A stretch of 64,000 nt of DNA from Pseudomonas sp. LP_7_YM (GTDB lineage: Bacteria; Pseudomonadota; Gammaproteobacteria; Pseudomonadales; Pseudomonadaceae), in contig NZ_SOCT01000001.1 of NCBI RefSeq assembly GCF_004364435.1, positions 372,001 through 436,000 on the forward strand, in the 5' to 3' direction. The notes beneath the pieces were generated by a model. The model was not told where the DNA came from, did not search any database, and saw only the letters and a program-made list of their open reading frames with translations. The first letter of the stretch is position 1; every line of letters starts with the position of its first letter. This document shows positions 54,382 through 63,739 of this stretch, one piece after another. The position numbers and the translations under genes were made by a program.

Positions 54382-54580
54382 TCATTCGACCAGCGCATTG
54401 GCCCCCATCACCACCCCAAAGGCTATTAACACAAGCCCGGTGAGCCGTTTGCCCCAGCGCGCCGCACCGGGTCTGGCCAGCCTGTCGGCCATGGTTTTAG
54501 CGGTCACGGCATAAGTCCCCGATACCAGAAACTTGATCAGTACGAAGATCAGAATCAGGCTGGACAGAACTCTCGAACCG
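54382..54580 (-). pseudogene. LysE/RhtB-family transporter remnant
   Basis: The minus strand encodes a C-terminal fragment of about 60 residues: SSLILIFVLIKFLVSGTYAV, TAKTMADRLARPGAARWGKR and LTGLVLIAFGVVMGANALVE before TGA at 54382. This is the last two membrane helices of a LysE-type exporter. The first 140 or so residues are gone. The rest of the gap 54581-54855 shows nothing recognisable. Confidence 0.75.
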
Positions 54581-54855
54581 GCTTTTGTGCTGGGTTTCGC
54601 GGCACTGAGCCGCGTTGAGGCCAGGCATGCGGCTCGTCAACTTGCTCGGCTGCTCCGCGGTTGAGAGCGCATCGAGAGTTGCAGAGGCTGGTTGGAATGC
54701 CTGTCCTAGTGTGAGACAACCGCGGGCATCATGGGCCGCGAGCATCGGCCGTTAACGCCGATAGATGGAGAAACCATCGCTTCATTACTGGCCGAACGGT
54801 CAGTTTTTGGCCATAGTGGGCGGCCATTCAAAAGTCGCTTCATGAGGCATTGGCA

Positions 54856-55293
54856 ATGCAAGGCGTCAAACGCAAGCTGGTTTTCGTTACATCTTTCGAG
54901 CTGATCGCAGTTGCATTCAACACCCTCATTCTGACGGCCCTGGGCCACGATACCAGCCTTTCCGGTGGGCTGGCGGTTGCCTGCTCGACTGTTGCCATGC
55001 TGTGGAACCTTTGCTGGAACAGTGCGTTTGAATACTGGGAAGCGCGCCGTGCCGACCGCACCCGTACTCTGTTTCGCAGGGCGTTGCATGCCATCGGGTT
55101 TGAAACCGGGCTGCTCGGGGTGCTGGTTCCGTTGTTTGCCTATGCGCTGCATGTTCCGCTGCTGGACGCTCTGGTGTTGAACGTGGGTCTGGTGATGTTC
55201 TTCCTGGTCTACACCTTCACGTTCAACCTGATCTTCGACAAGGTCTTCGGCTTGCCCTTGTCGGCGCAGCAGACTCAGGCTCAGGCTTCCTGA
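54856..55293 (+). CDS. PACE-family multidrug/biocide efflux protein
   Basis: 145 residues with four membrane helices in two tandem bacterial-transmembrane-pair repeats: RKLVFVTSFELIAVAFNTLI then VAMLWNLCWNSAFEYWEARR, and LHAIGFETGLLGVLVPLFAY then VMFFLVYTFTFNLIFDKVFG. This matches the PACE family (chlorhexidine/polyamine-type exporters such as AceI). The charged ends (FEL, FEYWE, FET) are conserved proton/substrate positions. ATG 54856 has GAGG 8 bases upstream. Single gene. Confidence 0.88.
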   Translation: MQGVKRKLVFVTSFELIAVAFNTLILTALGHDTSLSGGLAVACSTVAMLWNLCWNSAFEYWEARRADRTRTLFRRALHAIGFETGLLGVLVPLFAYALHVPLLDALVLNVGLVMFFLVYTFTFNLIFDKVFGLPLSAQQTQAQAS

Positions 55294-55401
55294 GCGACGG
55301 GTCTACTTACCGCCGGCAAATTTCACTAGACTGGCGTTCGAGTCAACACGCATCCAGAAGCAGGCTGGCATCGCCCAGCCGCCCCCAGACAGGTGACAGG
55401 A

Positions 55402-57801
55402 ATGCAGCACGTCATGCTCAAACGCTTTTTTGCCGGATTGCTGGTGCTAATGGCACTGTGCATCACGTTGCCGGCGACTGCCGAATCGAGCCCAGCGGCG
55501 AGTGCCGATCCCGTGACGCTGGACGCGCCAGTCGATGGCCCGACTCTTGAAGACCTCACCGAACAACTCGATCAGATCCGGCAGAAGGTCACGGTAAAAG
55601 CCAATGATGACCTATTATCGGATTTGCGCCAGGCAGCGCTGCAGGTGCAGAAACAGGCGGATGTCCTCGCTGCCCAGCAAGCCGTCACCATTGAACACCT
55701 GAACGATCAACTGAATATTCTTGGCCCGGTTCAGCCTGACGAATCACAAGGCATCAGCAGCCAGCGCAAGGCGATGACAACGCAGAAGAACGCGCTGGCC
55801 GACGCTGCACGCCAGACCAACACACTCAGTCAATCGGCACGTGATCTGGCCACGCAGATCTTCAGTTTGCGCCGCAGTCTGTTCGATTCGCAGATCACCA
55901 CCCGCTCGGCCAGCCCGCTCAGTTCGGTGTTCTGGTCTACGATGATCCGTCCGACCGACGATGATCTGGGGCGTCTGCACGGCCTGTTCAACGATGTGAA
56001 GAGTGCCGTCCTGACGGTCCTGGCACCGGGCAAGCGCTTTTTCTTCTTTTGCGTCGTCGTCGGGGCGGTATTCATCTGGGTGGTGGGTCGGCGCCTGCTG
56101 GAGCAGTTGCTGATCTGGCTGACGGTTCGCTGGCTGCCCGAAGGCCGTCTTCGTCGAAGCGCACTGGCGCTGACCGTCGGGCTGTCGACCGTCCTCACCA
56201 TCGGCGCAGCCACTTCCTTGCTGCGGTGGAGCATCGAGAGCAATGCCGCGCTAAGTACAGATGTGCTCAACCTGCTCGACCAGATGCAGACGCTGATTAT
56301 CTTCTGCGCCTTTATCGTCGGCCTCGGGCGTGCGCTATTGATGCGTTCTCACCCGTCCTGGCGTTTACCGCAGATCCCTGACCAGATCGCCGAAGCCATC
56401 GGTCATTTCCCCGTGGCGCTGGCGCTGGCGCTGGTGGTCATCGGGACTCAGGAGCGAATCAACAGCGTCATTGCCAGCAGTCTGGCGCTGACGGTTGCCG
56501 TGAACGGCCTGACAGCGTTGGCCGTTTCACTGGTGTTCCTGTTCGCCTTGCTGCGTTACCGCCGAACCCGACGCCGTCATCGTCTGGAACGCCTGCCCGG
56601 ATCCGCAGGGCTCATTCCCTTCGTGGTCGCCGCTTGGGTGGGGCTGAGTTTGCTGGCGCTGCTGAGTGGATACCTCACGCTGGCTTATTTCCTCACGGTC
56701 AAGCTGCTCTGGATGAGCGTGGTGGCGGCCACGACCTATCTGCTGATCGCCTTCTTTGGCGATATCTGCGAGGGCCTTCTATCGCCCAAACAACCGGGCG
56801 GAATGGCGCTGGGCGCTGCGCTTGGCCTTTCCGCACGCCACCAGGCGCAGGCCAGCACCATCCTGGCGGGGATTGGCCGGACCGTGCTGTTGTTCACTGC
56901 GATCCTGCTTGCCTTCATGCCGTCCGGTTCCAGTCCGGGCGAATTGCTCGAAGGCTTCACGCAACTGGATTTTGGCAGCAAGCCTTTGGGCGGGTTGAAC
57001 ATCGTACCCGGCGATATTCTTCTGGCCGTCGCGCTTCTCATCGTCGGGATGCTGGGCATTCGGGTGTTGAAGGATTGGCTTGGCGAACGTCTGCTGCCGG
57101 AAACCAACATGGATGCCGGGATGCGCGCATCGCTGGTGACGTTGGTCGGTTACATCGGCGTAGTCCTGCTCGCTATCGTGGTGATGTCGACGCTGCACAT
57201 CAGCCTGACCAACCTGACCTGGGTCGTCAGTGCGCTATCGGTGGGGATTGGTTTCGGCCTGCAAGCCATCGTTCAGAACTTCATTTCCGGCCTTATTCTG
57301 CTCACCGAGCGGCCGGTGAAGGTAGGCGACTGGGTCAGCCTGGCCGGTGTGGAGGGGGATATCCGCCGCATCAATGTACGCGCCACGGAAATCCAGATGT
57401 CCGACCGCTCCACAGTGATCGTCCCTAACTCGCAATTCATTACCCAAAACGTACGTAACGTGACCATGGGCAACGCCCTGGGTGTGGTCGGCATTACCCT
57501 GACCTTGCCGCTGGACACCGACGTATTGCGGATACGCGATCTGCTGTTGAAAGCCTTCACCGAGCATGACGCCATCCTCGACACGCCGGCACCCTCGGTG
57601 TCGTTCAAGGACCTGACCACCACCGGCGTCATCATCAGCGTCAGCGGCTTCGTCAACAGCCCGCGTTCGGTAGGCGGAGCCCGCAGTGATCTGCTGTTCA
57701 CCGTGCTCGGACGCCTGCGCGAGTTGGGCATCGCCTTGTCGTCACCGCAAAGCATGCTGTTGGTCAGCGAAGTCGCGGAGAAAGGGCCTGTCGTTGAGTG
57801 A
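55402..57801 (+). CDS. Large mechanosensitive channel (DUF3772-MscS)
   Basis: 799 residues. A signal peptide (LKRFFAGLLVLMALCITLPA) leads to a periplasmic coiled-coil domain of the DUF3772 type (LDQIRQKVTVKANDDLLSDL, RQTNTLSQSARDLATQIFSL, about 50-170). Several membrane helices follow, then the MscS pore and beta domain: VGIGFGLQAIVQNFISGLIL (about 613-632), TERPVKVGDWVSL and VIVPNSQFITQNVRN. It opens under osmotic downshift to release solutes, like E. coli YbiO/MscK-class channels. ATG 55402 is preceded by AGGTGA. Confidence 0.9.
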   Translation: MQHVMLKRFFAGLLVLMALCITLPATAESSPAASADPVTLDAPVDGPTLEDLTEQLDQIRQKVTVKANDDLLSDLRQAALQVQKQADVLAAQQAVTIEHLNDQLNILGPVQPDESQGISSQRKAMTTQKNALADAARQTNTLSQSARDLATQIFSLRRSLFDSQITTRSASPLSSVFWSTMIRPTDDDLGRLHGLFNDVKSAVLTVLAPGKRFFFFCVVVGAVFIWVVGRRLLEQLLIWLTVRWLPEGRLRRSALALTVGLSTVLTIGAATSLLRWSIESNAALSTDVLNLLDQMQTLIIFCAFIVGLGRALLMRSHPSWRLPQIPDQIAEAIGHFPVALALALVVIGTQERINSVIASSLALTVAVNGLTALAVSLVFLFALLRYRRTRRRHRLERLPGSAGLIPFVVAAWVGLSLLALLSGYLTLAYFLTVKLLWMSVVAATTYLLIAFFGDICEGLLSPKQPGGMALGAALGLSARHQAQASTILAGIGRTVLLFTAILLAFMPSGSSPGELLEGFTQLDFGSKPLGGLNIVPGDILLAVALLIVGMLGIRVLKDWLGERLLPETNMDAGMRASLVTLVGYIGVVLLAIVVMSTLHISLTNLTWVVSALSVGIGFGLQAIVQNFISGLILLTERPVKVGDWVSLAGVEGDIRRINVRATEIQMSDRSTVIVPNSQFITQNVRNVTMGNALGVVGITLTLPLDTDVLRIRDLLLKAFTEHDAILDTPAPSVSFKDLTTTGVIISVSGFVNSPRSVGGARSDLLFTVLGRLRELGIALSSPQSMLLVSEVAEKGPVVE

Positions 57802-58104
57802 TTGGGCAGGACCAGATGCGCTGCGGGAAATACAGATTTTGACGGCCCCCAAGGCCCATCGCGCCAAGCCACCGGAAGACGTCACGGCGGAATGAGCAAT
57901 GCCGGGTTGTCGCATGTATTGCAGCGTGCACAGTATATCGGCCACCCCCGTGCCGGGCTCCACCTGGATCAAGGTCGATGTTGAATCGAGCGCCGCGACA
58001 CTTGTGTTCGCGGCGCAACGTGTGCGGCCCTTTCGTTCAAGGTGGCAAGGGCAACGCAGACAGCCGTTTGGGACGGCCACCGAAATGTGCGGCCCGCCGG
58101 GGCA
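57802..58104. other. Intergenic region between MscS channel and SDR
   Basis: 303 bp with no gene that I can support. Short frames on both strands lack family resemblance and ribosome sites. The last 100 bp is GC-rich and could hold a transcript end for both convergent neighbours, but no clean terminator was seen. Confidence 0.4.
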
Positions 58105-58854
58105 TCAACCGGCGGTGACGCTCATCCCGCCATCTGCCATGACCACCGAGCCCACCAGATAAGAAGCCCGGCTCGATGCCAGGAACGCTACCACTTCGGC
58201 TATTTCATTGGGCTGGGCCGCGCGTTTGATCGGTGTGCTCCTGCCATGGTCGGCGAGGAAGGCGGGGCCGTCATCGACGACATCATTGAGAATATTGGTC
58301 ACGGCATCTCCTGAGCCCACCGCGTTGACCCGAATGCCGTAGTCAATCGCCTCCAGCGCCAATGTACGTGTCAGTTGGGCTAGAGCGCCCTTTGAAGCCG
58401 CATACGCAGCGATCGTCGGGAATGCCTGATACGCCGCGTAGGACGCGATGTTGACGATGGCACCTGAGCGGTTGGGTATCATCGCCTTTACGGCTTCGCG
58501 AGCGTGCAGAAACGCTGCGGTAACGTTGACGTTTTGCACCCGCTCCCACTCCTCTCGTGTCATGTCAATGACCGGTTTGTTGATGATGATCCCGGCATTG
58601 TTGACCAGAATATCCAGTCGGCCGAAATGCTCGATGGCTGTAGCAACGGCCCGTTCGGCTGCGCCGTCCTCGGTGATGTCGGCGACCAGCGGCACAAGAC
58701 CCGGACGAGCCAGCTCCTCGACCGTCAGGCTTTTGTCCTCGGCGACTATGTGCGCACCTCTTGAATGCATGAGCAGTGCGACTGCTCGGCCAATGCCGCT
58801 CGCCGCACCGGTGATCAGAACCACTTTTCCAGCGAATTCCTGGGGAGAAGGCAT
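58105..58854 (-). CDS. SDR family oxidoreductase (FabG-like)
   Basis: 249 residues of a classical short-chain dehydrogenase: VVLITGAASGIGRAVALLM (NAD site), NNAGI, NIASYAAYQ, catalytic YAASK and RVNAVGSGDAVTN, ending SYLVGSVVMADGGMSV. Ser-Tyr-Lys are all present. ATG 58854 has GAGGA 7 bases upstream. It is divergent from an AraC regulator with about 185 bp between the starts, so it is probably the regulator's target. Substrate unknown. Confidence 0.9.
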   Translation of the reverse strand: MPSPQEFAGKVVLITGAASGIGRAVALLMHSRGAHIVAEDKSLTVEELARPGLVPLVADITEDGAAERAVATAIEHFGRLDILVNNAGIIINKPVIDMTREEWERVQNVNVTAAFLHAREAVKAMIPNRSGAIVNIASYAAYQAFPTIAAYAASKGALAQLTRTLALEAIDYGIRVNAVGSGDAVTNILNDVVDDGPAFLADHGRSTPIKRAAQPNEIAEVVAFLASSRASYLVGSVVMADGGMSVTAG

Positions 58855-59039
58855 GCTTGTATTCCTCGTGTTGAAGCAGGGAAGGGCGCTTGTGCGCCTG
58901 AGCGAGTGCCTACTGTGCACTCTGCGATTTTCAGAGGCTGGCGTGCGCTTGCTGTACTGTCGTGTTCTTGCCTTTTTTTGATACTGAGCGCCAAATTCGC
59001 TACCGATGCGGATGTTGCTTAGCGGATATCAACCTACCC

Positions 59040-59969
59040 ATGAAGACACCCGAGCCGATTGAAAAAGCTCAGCCCCTGCAGCGGATCTCCGCTCAGCAGA
59101 TGCCTGACCATCTGCCCGAGGAGTCCTATGAATGCGCGGCTCGCCTGATGCATCCGGATGTGCAGATGCAGGTCTACACCCATCGCAGTGCGTCAAGCAG
59201 CCTGTTGGTACCAGCGGTCGCGGAGCCGATGCTTGTTCTGGTGTTGTCAGGCGGTGCCCGGGTGCAGGAACGTGCGCTCGGACAGGCCTGGAGCGGGACT
59301 GACGTAGTGGCCGACGACTTTTTTCTCACCATGACCCATGAGCCTTATGAGATGCAGTGGCAGACACGTGAAGGCGCCGAATTCCGCGTGGTGCACCTGT
59401 ACTTGAGCCAGCGTCTGCTGGACGTGGCGGCACACAGTGTCTGGGCGGGTGTGGCAAAGGGACTGCGTTTGCTCGATGTATCGGGGGCTAAGGATCGGCA
59501 TGTGGCACAGCTTGTGCGTTTTCTCCACAAGGAACTCGTCGAGGGCCGGGAGCCCAATACGCTGTATGTCGATGGCATTGCTCAGGCGCTGGCCGTCTAT
59601 CTGGTTCGCCATTACCGTGATGACCGCACAGGTCTTAAACACCGTAACGCGCTGCCAGCCTACCGACTGCATCGCGTGCTGGAGCGGATGAATGGGTTGC
59701 TGGGCAGCCACTTCAGTCTCTCGGCGCTAGCGGCGGAAGCGGGGCTGAGTGATTTCTACTTCAGCCGCCTGTTCCGTCAGTCGACGGGGTACTCGCCTTC
59801 GCAGTATTTCATTCAGCTGAGGCTGGCCAAGGCTCGTCAGCTGTTGTCGACGACCAGGCTGAGCATCATCGAAATTTCCCTTGAGGTGGGATACGACAGC
59901 CCCGGGCATTTTGCCCAGGTGTTCCGGCGACACACGGGCATGACGCCTCGCCAATACCGCCAGCAATAG
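59040..59969 (+). CDS. AraC-family transcriptional regulator
   Basis: 309 residues. The N-terminal cupin-like part (about 30-170, PMLVLVLSGGARVQERALG) is followed by the AraC double helix-turn-helix (about 215-309): FSLSALAAEAGLSDFYFSRL, FRQSTGYSPSQYFIQLRLAK, STTRLSIIEISLEVGYDSPG, HFAQVFRRHTGMTPRQYR. ATG 59040 has only a weak GCGGA upstream. It is divergent from the SDR gene, which it probably controls. Confidence 0.88.
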   Translation: MKTPEPIEKAQPLQRISAQQMPDHLPEESYECAARLMHPDVQMQVYTHRSASSSLLVPAVAEPMLVLVLSGGARVQERALGQAWSGTDVVADDFFLTMTHEPYEMQWQTREGAEFRVVHLYLSQRLLDVAAHSVWAGVAKGLRLLDVSGAKDRHVAQLVRFLHKELVEGREPNTLYVDGIAQALAVYLVRHYRDDRTGLKHRNALPAYRLHRVLERMNGLLGSHFSLSALAAEAGLSDFYFSRLFRQSTGYSPSQYFIQLRLAKARQLLSTTRLSIIEISLEVGYDSPGHFAQVFRRHTGMTPRQYRQQ

Positions 59970-60211
59970 CGTTGCCGTGTGCCGCGAGCATGAACGATTC
60001 ACTGTTTAACCTGATGCATCTTGATGGCCATCGATGAACTCATCCAATTCCCTGCGTCGACGGCAGGTAGGGCAACCACGTAGTCGCTCTCCTGAGCGGC
60101 GAGGAATATCGCCATGCCGGGGAGTTGACGGAATGCTCACCCATGGCGCCTGGTGCAACTCTCCCGGCGGCGGGAGACCTTATGCTTTCAGGGCCTGGCG
60201 GAGGAAGGGAT

Positions 60212-61093
60212 ATGTTCGAAGGTTTTCGGCTGGAAATGATCGCGTTGCCCGAAGCCACATTGCGGGTACGCTACGGTGGTTCAGGCCCTCCATTGCTGCT
60301 GCTTCATGGACATCCCCGAACGCATACGACCTGGCACAAGGTGGCGCCGTTGCTGGCACGCTCGTTCACGGTAATATGCCCCGACCTGAGGGGGTTCGGC
60401 CAGTCCAGCAAACCGCTGGATGCTCCTGATCACGAAGGGTCATCGAAGAGGGCCAAAGGGCGTGATTGCATAGCGCTCATGGACCACTTCGGGTTCGACA
60501 GGTTTTATCTGGCGGGCCACGACCGCGGTAGCTACACGGCATTTCGTACCGCTATGGATCATCCATTGCGGGTATTGAAACTGGCGATCATGGACGGCGT
60601 GCCTATTCTGGAGGCGCTTGAACGCTGTGACGTGCAATTCGCTTCGCTCTGGTGGCACTGGTTTTTCTATGCCCAGCCCGACAAGCCAGAGCGTGCCATC
60701 CTCGCTGATCCCCAAGCATGGTATCAAGGACGCGAAGAGGACCTGGGCTCAGGCAACTACGAGGATTTCCAGGCCGCGATCCATGATCCCGAGACCGTCA
60801 AAGGGATGCTCGGCGACTACCGTGCCGGCCTGCTGCTGGACCCTGTGCATGGTCGCGACGACAGGCAGGCCGGACGCAAACTGCAATGCCCGGTGCACGT
60901 TATCTGGTCGCTAAGGGATGACCTGGAAAAACTCTATGGCGATGTCCTCGCCGTGTGGCAACCCTGGGCCGGGCAGCCCGTCACCGGTGCAGGGATCGAC
61001 AGCGGGCACCATATGGCTGAGCAAGCCCCGGCTGAAGTGGCCAATGCGTTGTGTGCATTCTTTGCTGAAGGCAACGTGCGGTGTGAGGGCTAA
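60212..61093 (+). CDS. Haloacetate-dehalogenase-like alpha/beta hydrolase
   Basis: 293 residues. Oxyanion motif LLHGHPRTHTTWH, nucleophile block AGHDRGSYTAFR (Asp104, Arg105), halide-site-like WWHWFFYAQP and catalytic His near the end in GHHMAEQAP. It follows the fluoroacetate-dehalogenase family closely, but the second family Arg (DRGGR) is Tyr108 here (DRGSY), so carboxylate binding should differ. ATG 60212 lies after GGAGGAAGGGAT; the longer 60125 start is not supported. A terminator follows. Substrate unknown. Confidence 0.85.
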   Translation: MFEGFRLEMIALPEATLRVRYGGSGPPLLLLHGHPRTHTTWHKVAPLLARSFTVICPDLRGFGQSSKPLDAPDHEGSSKRAKGRDCIALMDHFGFDRFYLAGHDRGSYTAFRTAMDHPLRVLKLAIMDGVPILEALERCDVQFASLWWHWFFYAQPDKPERAILADPQAWYQGREEDLGSGNYEDFQAAIHDPETVKGMLGDYRAGLLLDPVHGRDDRQAGRKLQCPVHVIWSLRDDLEKLYGDVLAVWQPWAGQPVTGAGIDSGHHMAEQAPAEVANALCAFFAEGNVRCEG

Positions 61094-61129
61094 ACGAAGT
61101 TGCTGATTAAAGGGGTAGTTACAAAAGCA

Positions 61130-61155
61130 CCGCGACAGTGTCGCGGCTTTTTTTT
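61130..61155 (+). terminator. Terminator of the dehalogenase-like gene
   Basis: The palindrome CCGCGACAGTGTCGCGG is followed by C and eight T residues, 36 bp after the hydrolase stop. Confidence 0.85.
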
Positions 61156-61172
61156 GTGGCCTCACGAGCGTT

Positions 61173-61577
61173 TCAGTCATCAACGATGGCATAGGCCTCG
61201 ATTTCGACTTTCTGCCATGGGCGCAGCATCGAGTCCACCTGGATCAGGCTGCTGGCCGGGCGAATGCCGTCGAACACTTCGCTATGGGCCTGGGCAACCA
61301 GCGTTGCATCGTTGATATCGCGTAGGTAAACCACCGTACGTACCACGTCTTCCACGCTCATGTGCGCTTCAGCCAGAACCTTGTTGACGGTGACGAGGAT
61401 AGCCTGCGCCTGCTCATAGGCATTGCTGTGTTCATAATCGGGGGAAGCGCATGTACCGGAAATGTGCAAGTGATTGCCCACGCGCACTGCGCGCGAGTAA
61501 CCGAACACTGACTCGTACTGGCCGCCTGAAGAGATGTTTTGCCGGGATGCAGTTTTGCTGTTCATGTCGTGTCTCAT
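61173..61577 (-). CDS. RidA-family deaminase
   Basis: 134 residues. RidA blocks: VFGYSRAVRVGNHLHISGTC, QAQAILVTVNKVLAEAHMSV, DVVRTVVYLRDINDAT and RPASSLIQVDSMLRPWQKVE, with the catalytic Arg in RPASS and the Glu in EIEAYAI. RidA proteins hydrolyse reactive enamine/imine intermediates released by PLP enzymes. Here the ATG overlaps the stop of the MFS gene (ATGA), so it is the last gene of the operon and likely clears an amine-breakdown intermediate. Confidence 0.88.
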   Translation of the reverse strand: MRHDMNSKTASRQNISSGGQYESVFGYSRAVRVGNHLHISGTCASPDYEHSNAYEQAQAILVTVNKVLAEAHMSVEDVVRTVVYLRDINDATLVAQAHSEVFDGIRPASSLIQVDSMLRPWQKVEIEAYAIVDD

Positions 61578-62923
61578 TTTGGGAGGGGTTTGCCGGTGGA
61601 ATCCTTAATGAACAGGATCGATATCAGGCCGACCACGGCGCCGGCGATCAGGTACCAGGCCGGAATCATCTGATTGCCGGTCGCCGAGATCAGCCACGTA
61701 TTGATCAGCGGCGCGGTGCCGCCGAACAGTGATACTGCGATGTTGTAGCTGATGGCCAAGGCGCTGTAGCGCACGCGGGCGCTGAACAGCGAGGTCAGCG
61801 TCGCGGGCATCGCACCTTCGAAAAATAACTGAGCCAGGGTCAGTGTCAGCAGCGCGACGAACAGAAAACCGACCTTGCCGGTGTGCAGCAGCATGAAGCA
61901 GGGAAATGCCATCACGATCAGTAATACGCAGCCACAGAGGATCATGCGTTTGCGCCCGAGATGATCGGCCAGATGGCCCGACACGGGAATCAGTACCAGC
62001 ATGAACAACGTGGCTGCCAGCCCCATGGAGAGGGCGAAACTGTTGCTGTAGCCCAGCACGTTTTCCAGGTAGCCGGGGATGTAGCCGAGAACGATGTAGT
62101 AGGTAACGTTGAAAACGGTCACCAGGCCCATGCACTTGAGCATCTGGGGCCACTCGCTGACCATCAGACGGAACAGGCGGTTTTTTTCGCCTGCTGAAGA
62201 TGTGTGCAGGGCTTCGTTGTTGCGGATCTCTTTGAACACCGGGGTCTCTTCCAGGCCCAGTCGCAGGTAAAGGGCAATGAGCCCTAGCAGGCCGCCGAGG
62301 GCGAACGGTACACGCCAGCCCCACTCGGCCATTGCCTGATCGCCGAGGGCGAGGGTAAACATGCTGACGATGGCCCCGCCGAGCAGGAACCCCGAGATGT
62401 TGCCGAACTCAAGCCAGCTGGTGAAAAAACTGCGACGTTTGTCTGGCGCATGTTCAGCAATGAAGGTGCAGGAGCCTCCGTATTCGCCACCTGTCGACAG
62501 GCCTTGGAGCAACCTCATCAGGATCAGCAGGATCGGCGCCGCCACACCGATGCTGGCGTAGCCGGGGATCAATGCGATGGCGAAGGTCGCGACGGCCATC
62601 AGCGAAATGCTCAGCGACAATGCCGTGCGCCTGCCGTATTTGTCACCGATGGGACCAAAGATCAGACTTCCCAGCGGCCTGATCAGAAACCCCGCGGCAA
62701 AGGTGGCGTAGATCGCCATCAACTGAGCGGTGGGGTTGTCGTCATGGAAAAAGGTTTTGCCGATGATACCGGCCAGCGATGAATACAGCGCGAAGTCGAA
62801 CCATTCGACCATGTTGCCCAGGGTCACGCCGATGACGGCTTTTGACAGCGGTCTGCGTGTTGGCTCGGCTGGCGTACAGTCGCTGGAAAATTCAGGAACA
62901 GCGGTAGCGTGGAGTTCGCCCAT
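61574..62923 (-). CDS. MFS transporter, metabolite:H+ symporter family
   Basis: 449 residues with 12 membrane helices of the MHS (proline/betaine, ShiA, KgtP-like) group: VTLGNMVEWFDFALYSSLAG, RPLGSLIFGPIGDKYGRRTA and RLLQGLSTGGEYGGSCTFIA, plus LADHLGRKRMIL in the second half. It imports a small metabolite with protons. ATG 62923 has AGAGGG 7 bases upstream. It sits between an SDR gene and a RidA gene in one operon, so the substrate is probably oxidised by the SDR and processed with RidA's help. Confidence 0.9.
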   Translation of the reverse strand: MGELHATAVPEFSSDCTPAEPTRRPLSKAVIGVTLGNMVEWFDFALYSSLAGIIGKTFFHDDNPTAQLMAIYATFAAGFLIRPLGSLIFGPIGDKYGRRTALSLSISLMAVATFAIALIPGYASIGVAAPILLILMRLLQGLSTGGEYGGSCTFIAEHAPDKRRSFFTSWLEFGNISGFLLGGAIVSMFTLALGDQAMAEWGWRVPFALGGLLGLIALYLRLGLEETPVFKEIRNNEALHTSSAGEKNRLFRLMVSEWPQMLKCMGLVTVFNVTYYIVLGYIPGYLENVLGYSNSFALSMGLAATLFMLVLIPVSGHLADHLGRKRMILCGCVLLIVMAFPCFMLLHTGKVGFLFVALLTLTLAQLFFEGAMPATLTSLFSARVRYSALAISYNIAVSLFGGTAPLINTWLISATGNQMIPAWYLIAGAVVGLISILFIKDSTGKPLPK

Positions 62924-63012
62924 GATATTGCCCTCTGTAGTAGTTGTAGTAAGGCAGCAGTCAAAGGAGCGGGAAACAGGCCCACGTCTGGCGCGTGGGG
63001 CCTGTTTGGAGG

Positions 63013-63726
63013 TCAGCGCATAAACACACCACCAGCGATACACAGCGATTCGCCAGTGACGTAAGACGGCTTGCTGCTCAATTGCCATACCCAGTCGGCA
63101 ATCTCTTCAACGCGCGCTGCCCGTTTGAGTGGAATGGACTCAATGGCTGCATCGATACGCCCGCCGGCCCGGGTACCTGCCGTGTCGACCCAGCCGGGTG
63201 CTACGGCATTGACCACGATGTTGTGCTCGGCCAGTTCAATGGCCAGCGAGCGTGTCATGGACACCACGGCCGCTTTTGAAGCGCTGTACAGCAGTTGATT
63301 CCTGGACACGGTGAATGCATCGACTGAGGCAAAAAATACAATGGAGCCGCCCCCGGACGCTTTCAGATGGCGGGTGCCGATGCGCGCGATGTTCAATGAG
63401 CCCAGCACGTTGATATTGAAGATTTTTCGGTACAACGCTTCGCTGTAGCTTTCCAGGGATGAGGTTGGAAAAACCCCAGCAGCGTTAACGATGGAACGCA
63501 GCGGCGCTTTGCCGCTCAGAGCGGCATCAATGGCGCTGCCCAATGTTTGCTCGCATGTGATATCGCCCGTCACAGGGGACAACAGGGGGCTGGCGGCTTG
63601 CTGATCGGGCGTTATGTCGACGGCCACGACATGCCAGCCTTCTTCCTGAAAACGTTGCGCGACGGCTTGACCCATACCCGACGACGTGCCGGTGACGATG
63701 ACGCTGGAGTGCGGTGCAGTATTCAT
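63013..63726 (-). CDS. SDR family oxidoreductase
   Basis: 237 residues. VIVTGTSSGMGQAVAQRF (NAD site), NAAGVFPTSSLESYSE, FFASVDAFTVS, catalytic YSASK and VVNAVAPGWVDTAGT are followed by SYVTGESLCIAGGVFM. Complete Ser-Tyr-Lys. ATG 63726 lies 13 bp after the stop of the preceding partial gene; no good ribosome site, so coupling is likely. Part of the right-edge operon with MFS and RidA. Substrate unknown. Confidence 0.88.
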   Translation of the reverse strand: MNTAPHSSVIVTGTSSGMGQAVAQRFQEEGWHVVAVDITPDQQAASPLLSPVTGDITCEQTLGSAIDAALSGKAPLRSIVNAAGVFPTSSLESYSEALYRKIFNINVLGSLNIARIGTRHLKASGGGSIVFFASVDAFTVSRNQLLYSASKAAVVSMTRSLAIELAEHNIVVNAVAPGWVDTAGTRAGGRIDAAIESIPLKRAARVEEIADWVWQLSSKPSYVTGESLCIAGGVFMR

Positions 63727-63739
63727 AGGGAGTGTCCGA

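Noticed and set aside
60034..60211. Short frames upstream of the dehalogenase-like gene, including a Cys/Arg-rich minus-strand frame
   Set aside because: No ribosome site, no recognisable family, and the region is under 250 bp between two well-defined genes.
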